A stretch of 64,000 nt of DNA from Puniceibacterium sp. IMCC21224 (GTDB lineage: Bacteria > Pseudomonadota > Alphaproteobacteria > Rhodobacterales > Rhodobacteraceae): the NCBI RefSeq assembly GCF_001038505.1, contig NZ_LDPY01000001.1, positions 3,348,001-3,412,000 on the forward strand, in the 5' to 3' direction. How positions within the stretch are numbered: the stretch's first letter is position 1; the number at the start of each line of letters is the position of its first letter. Below, in pieces: positions 62,810 to 64,000 of this stretch. Made by a program: the position numbers and the translations under genes. Below the pieces are notes generated by a model, which saw nothing but the letters and a program-made list of their open reading frames with translations, made no database searches and had not been told where the DNA came from.

Positions 62810-64000
62810 ATGGACACAACGATCAAGCGTGCCACTGTGGGCGCCATGCTCTGCGCCACGGTGACGGGCGCGACGGCAGAAGAGTTGAAGTTCGACAACC
62901 TCTATATCGTTGGCGACAGCCTGAGCGACGGCGGTGCCTACAGTCAGACGGTTCAGGCTGGTGGCGGCGGGTTGCTGCCCGCGATCAACTATCGCTGGCT
63001 TACCAATGCCCCCGATGGGTCGTCACGCACCTATGGTGAGGTTCTGGCGGGCGAATTAGGGCTGGATCTTCAACCAAATATCATCAGCGGCGTCCCAGCC
63101 GTCGGTCTGGCCGACGTGCTTGTGGGCGGGACCAATTACGCTCAGGGCGGTTCACGTGTCACCGATCCCGCTGGCATCGGCAACGATCTGACCATCGGCA
63201 TCACCACATTGCCGATTGCGCAGCAGGTCGACCAATTGCTGACGGACAATCCGTCATTTGGCGACAATGATCTGGTCATCCTCTGGGGTGGTGCCAACGA
63301 CGTGTTTGCCCAGTCGGGCGCGGTTGGTGCCGGGCTGATCACCCCGACCGATGCCGTCGTGAACATGACCCAAGCCGCAACAGAAATGGTAGCACAGATC
63401 GACCGCGTCCGCGCTGCCGGGGCCGAGACGATCATCGTCGTGACCGCCCCGGATATCGGATCGACGCCGTTCGGCCTGTCGTCTGGTGCAGCGGCGGCCG
63501 GACTGCTCACAGGGTTAAGCGATGCGTTCAATACGCAGCTTATCGCGGGTATTGGCAGTTCAGCGGTGATTGTGGATTCGCAAAAACTGCTAAGCAGGGT
63601 GCAGGCCGATCCCGTCCTCTACGGCTTTACCGCTGTGGACGCCGCGACGGTGCCCGCCTGCATTGGTCAGTCGCTTTCGTGTATTCAGGGGCTTAGCGCC
63701 AGTATCGACAGCGAAACCCGGATCTTTGCCGATGGTGTGCATCCGACCACTGCCGCACATCTGATCTTTGGTCAGGCGGCCTTTGCCGGGCTTCAGGCCG
63801 CGACTCAGACCGGCGCGATCTCGGTGTCGATCATGACCGCACTACGCCAGCAAAGCCTGTCGATCGAAAATCGGATGAACCCCACCGTACTGATCGGATA
63901 TGACGAAAACGGCAACCGCGTGCGCCGCAAAGTCGGCGACATCGACGTATTCGGCAGCGTCGAATTCGGCAGTTACGAGGCTGACTCACAGCAGGTGACC
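62810..64000 (+). CDS. SGNH/GDSL esterase of the autotransporter type (3' end beyond the window)
   Basis: A 397-residue part reading to the last base. Signal peptide (AMLCATVTGATA), then the GDSL hydrolase: block I YIVGDSLSDGGAY (Ser at about 37), block III LWGGANDVF (GxND), and block V FADGVHPTTAAH with catalytic Asp and His. After about residue 340 the sequence turns to alternating, Arg/Asp-rich strands (VRRKVGDIDVFGSVEFGSY), as at the start of an outer-membrane barrel. GGGAGGGG before the ATG. Likely a surface lipase or esterase; the C-terminus is missing here. Confidence 0.9.
   Translation, partial: MDTTIKRATVGAMLCATVTGATAEELKFDNLYIVGDSLSDGGAYSQTVQAGGGGLLPAINYRWLTNAPDGSSRTYGEVLAGELGLDLQPNIISGVPAVGLADVLVGGTNYAQGGSRVTDPAGIGNDLTIGITTLPIAQQVDQLLTDNPSFGDNDLVILWGGANDVFAQSGAVGAGLITPTDAVVNMTQAATEMVAQIDRVRAAGAETIIVVTAPDIGSTPFGLSSGAAAAGLLTGLSDAFNTQLIAGIGSSAVIVDSQKLLSRVQADPVLYGFTAVDAATVPACIGQSLSCIQGLSASIDSETRIFADGVHPTTAAHLIFGQAAFAGLQAATQTGAISVSIMTALRQQSLSIENRMNPTVLIGYDENGNRVRRKVGDIDVFGSVEFGSYEADSQQVT

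Overview
The window looks like a chromosomal segment of a marine alphaproteobacterium of the Rhodobacteraceae (Roseobacter-type). The evidence is the high GC content, the order of the cytochrome aa3 genes (ctaC-ctaB-small membrane gene-ctaG-ctaE-SURF1), a urease cluster with lineage-style small insertions, the tad pilus locus ending in a prepilin peptidase plus an AAA ATPase, a TRAP transporter, and a tupABC tungstate importer. No phage, insertion sequence or CRISPR array was seen, and most genes are ordinary core or metabolic genes.

Layout. 1-5.7 kb: the tail of an unknown gene, a SulP anion transporter, then mtnP-apt (methylthioadenosine and adenine salvage), a small unknown gene, a GNAT protein and a 3-oxoacid CoA-transferase pair. 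5.8-12.8 kb: L,D-transpeptidase, topA, a small secreted protein, dprA and tldD. 13-20.6 kb: cytochrome c oxidase subunits II and III with their assembly factors, followed by thrC (which carries an apparent one-base frameshift), an M16 peptidase and an acetyltransferase. 20.7-23.9 kb: an exported MBL-fold hydrolase, an FAD-linked oxidase and a lytic transglycosylase. 24.2-36.8 kb: a complete tad/Flp pilus locus (three pilin-like genes, cpaB, cpaC, an OmpA lipoprotein, cpaE, cpaF, tadB, tadC, two tadD-like genes, cpaA, AAA ATPase). 36.86 kb: a tRNA with anticodon CAT. 37.1-41.4 kb: an RND efflux adaptor and pump. 41.4-48.8 kb: the urease cluster on the minus strand (ureD-A-small membrane gene-B-LprI-like-two unknown genes-C-DUF1127-E-F-G). 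49-54.4 kb: trmO, tupB-tupC-tupA, an HTH regulator with a binding-protein-like domain, and a lone citrate lyase alpha subunit. 54.5-58.1 kb: class IV aminotransferase, 2-dehydropantoate reductase-like gene and acyl-CoA ligase. 58.7-62.6 kb: a TRAP transporter with an unusually long small permease. 62.8 kb to the end: an SGNH esterase of the autotransporter type, cut by the window edge.

How the genes work together. MtnP releases adenine from methylthioadenosine and Apt returns it to AMP. The cta block builds and metallates cytochrome oxidase. The tad block secretes and assembles Flp-type pili, and the transglycosylase next to it could open the wall for the secretin. The urease block makes, matures and loads nickel into urease. 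tupABC with its regulator should import tungstate.

Points worth a second look: the thrC frameshift in a run of seven C, the apt read-through extension, the tandemly duplicated pilin-like genes with a non-standard processing site, the extra genes coupled into the urease operon, the TM2-like/coiled-coil/DctQ fusion, and the lone citF overlapping a tungstate-locus regulator. I found no clear evidence of a wholly new defence or mobile system.
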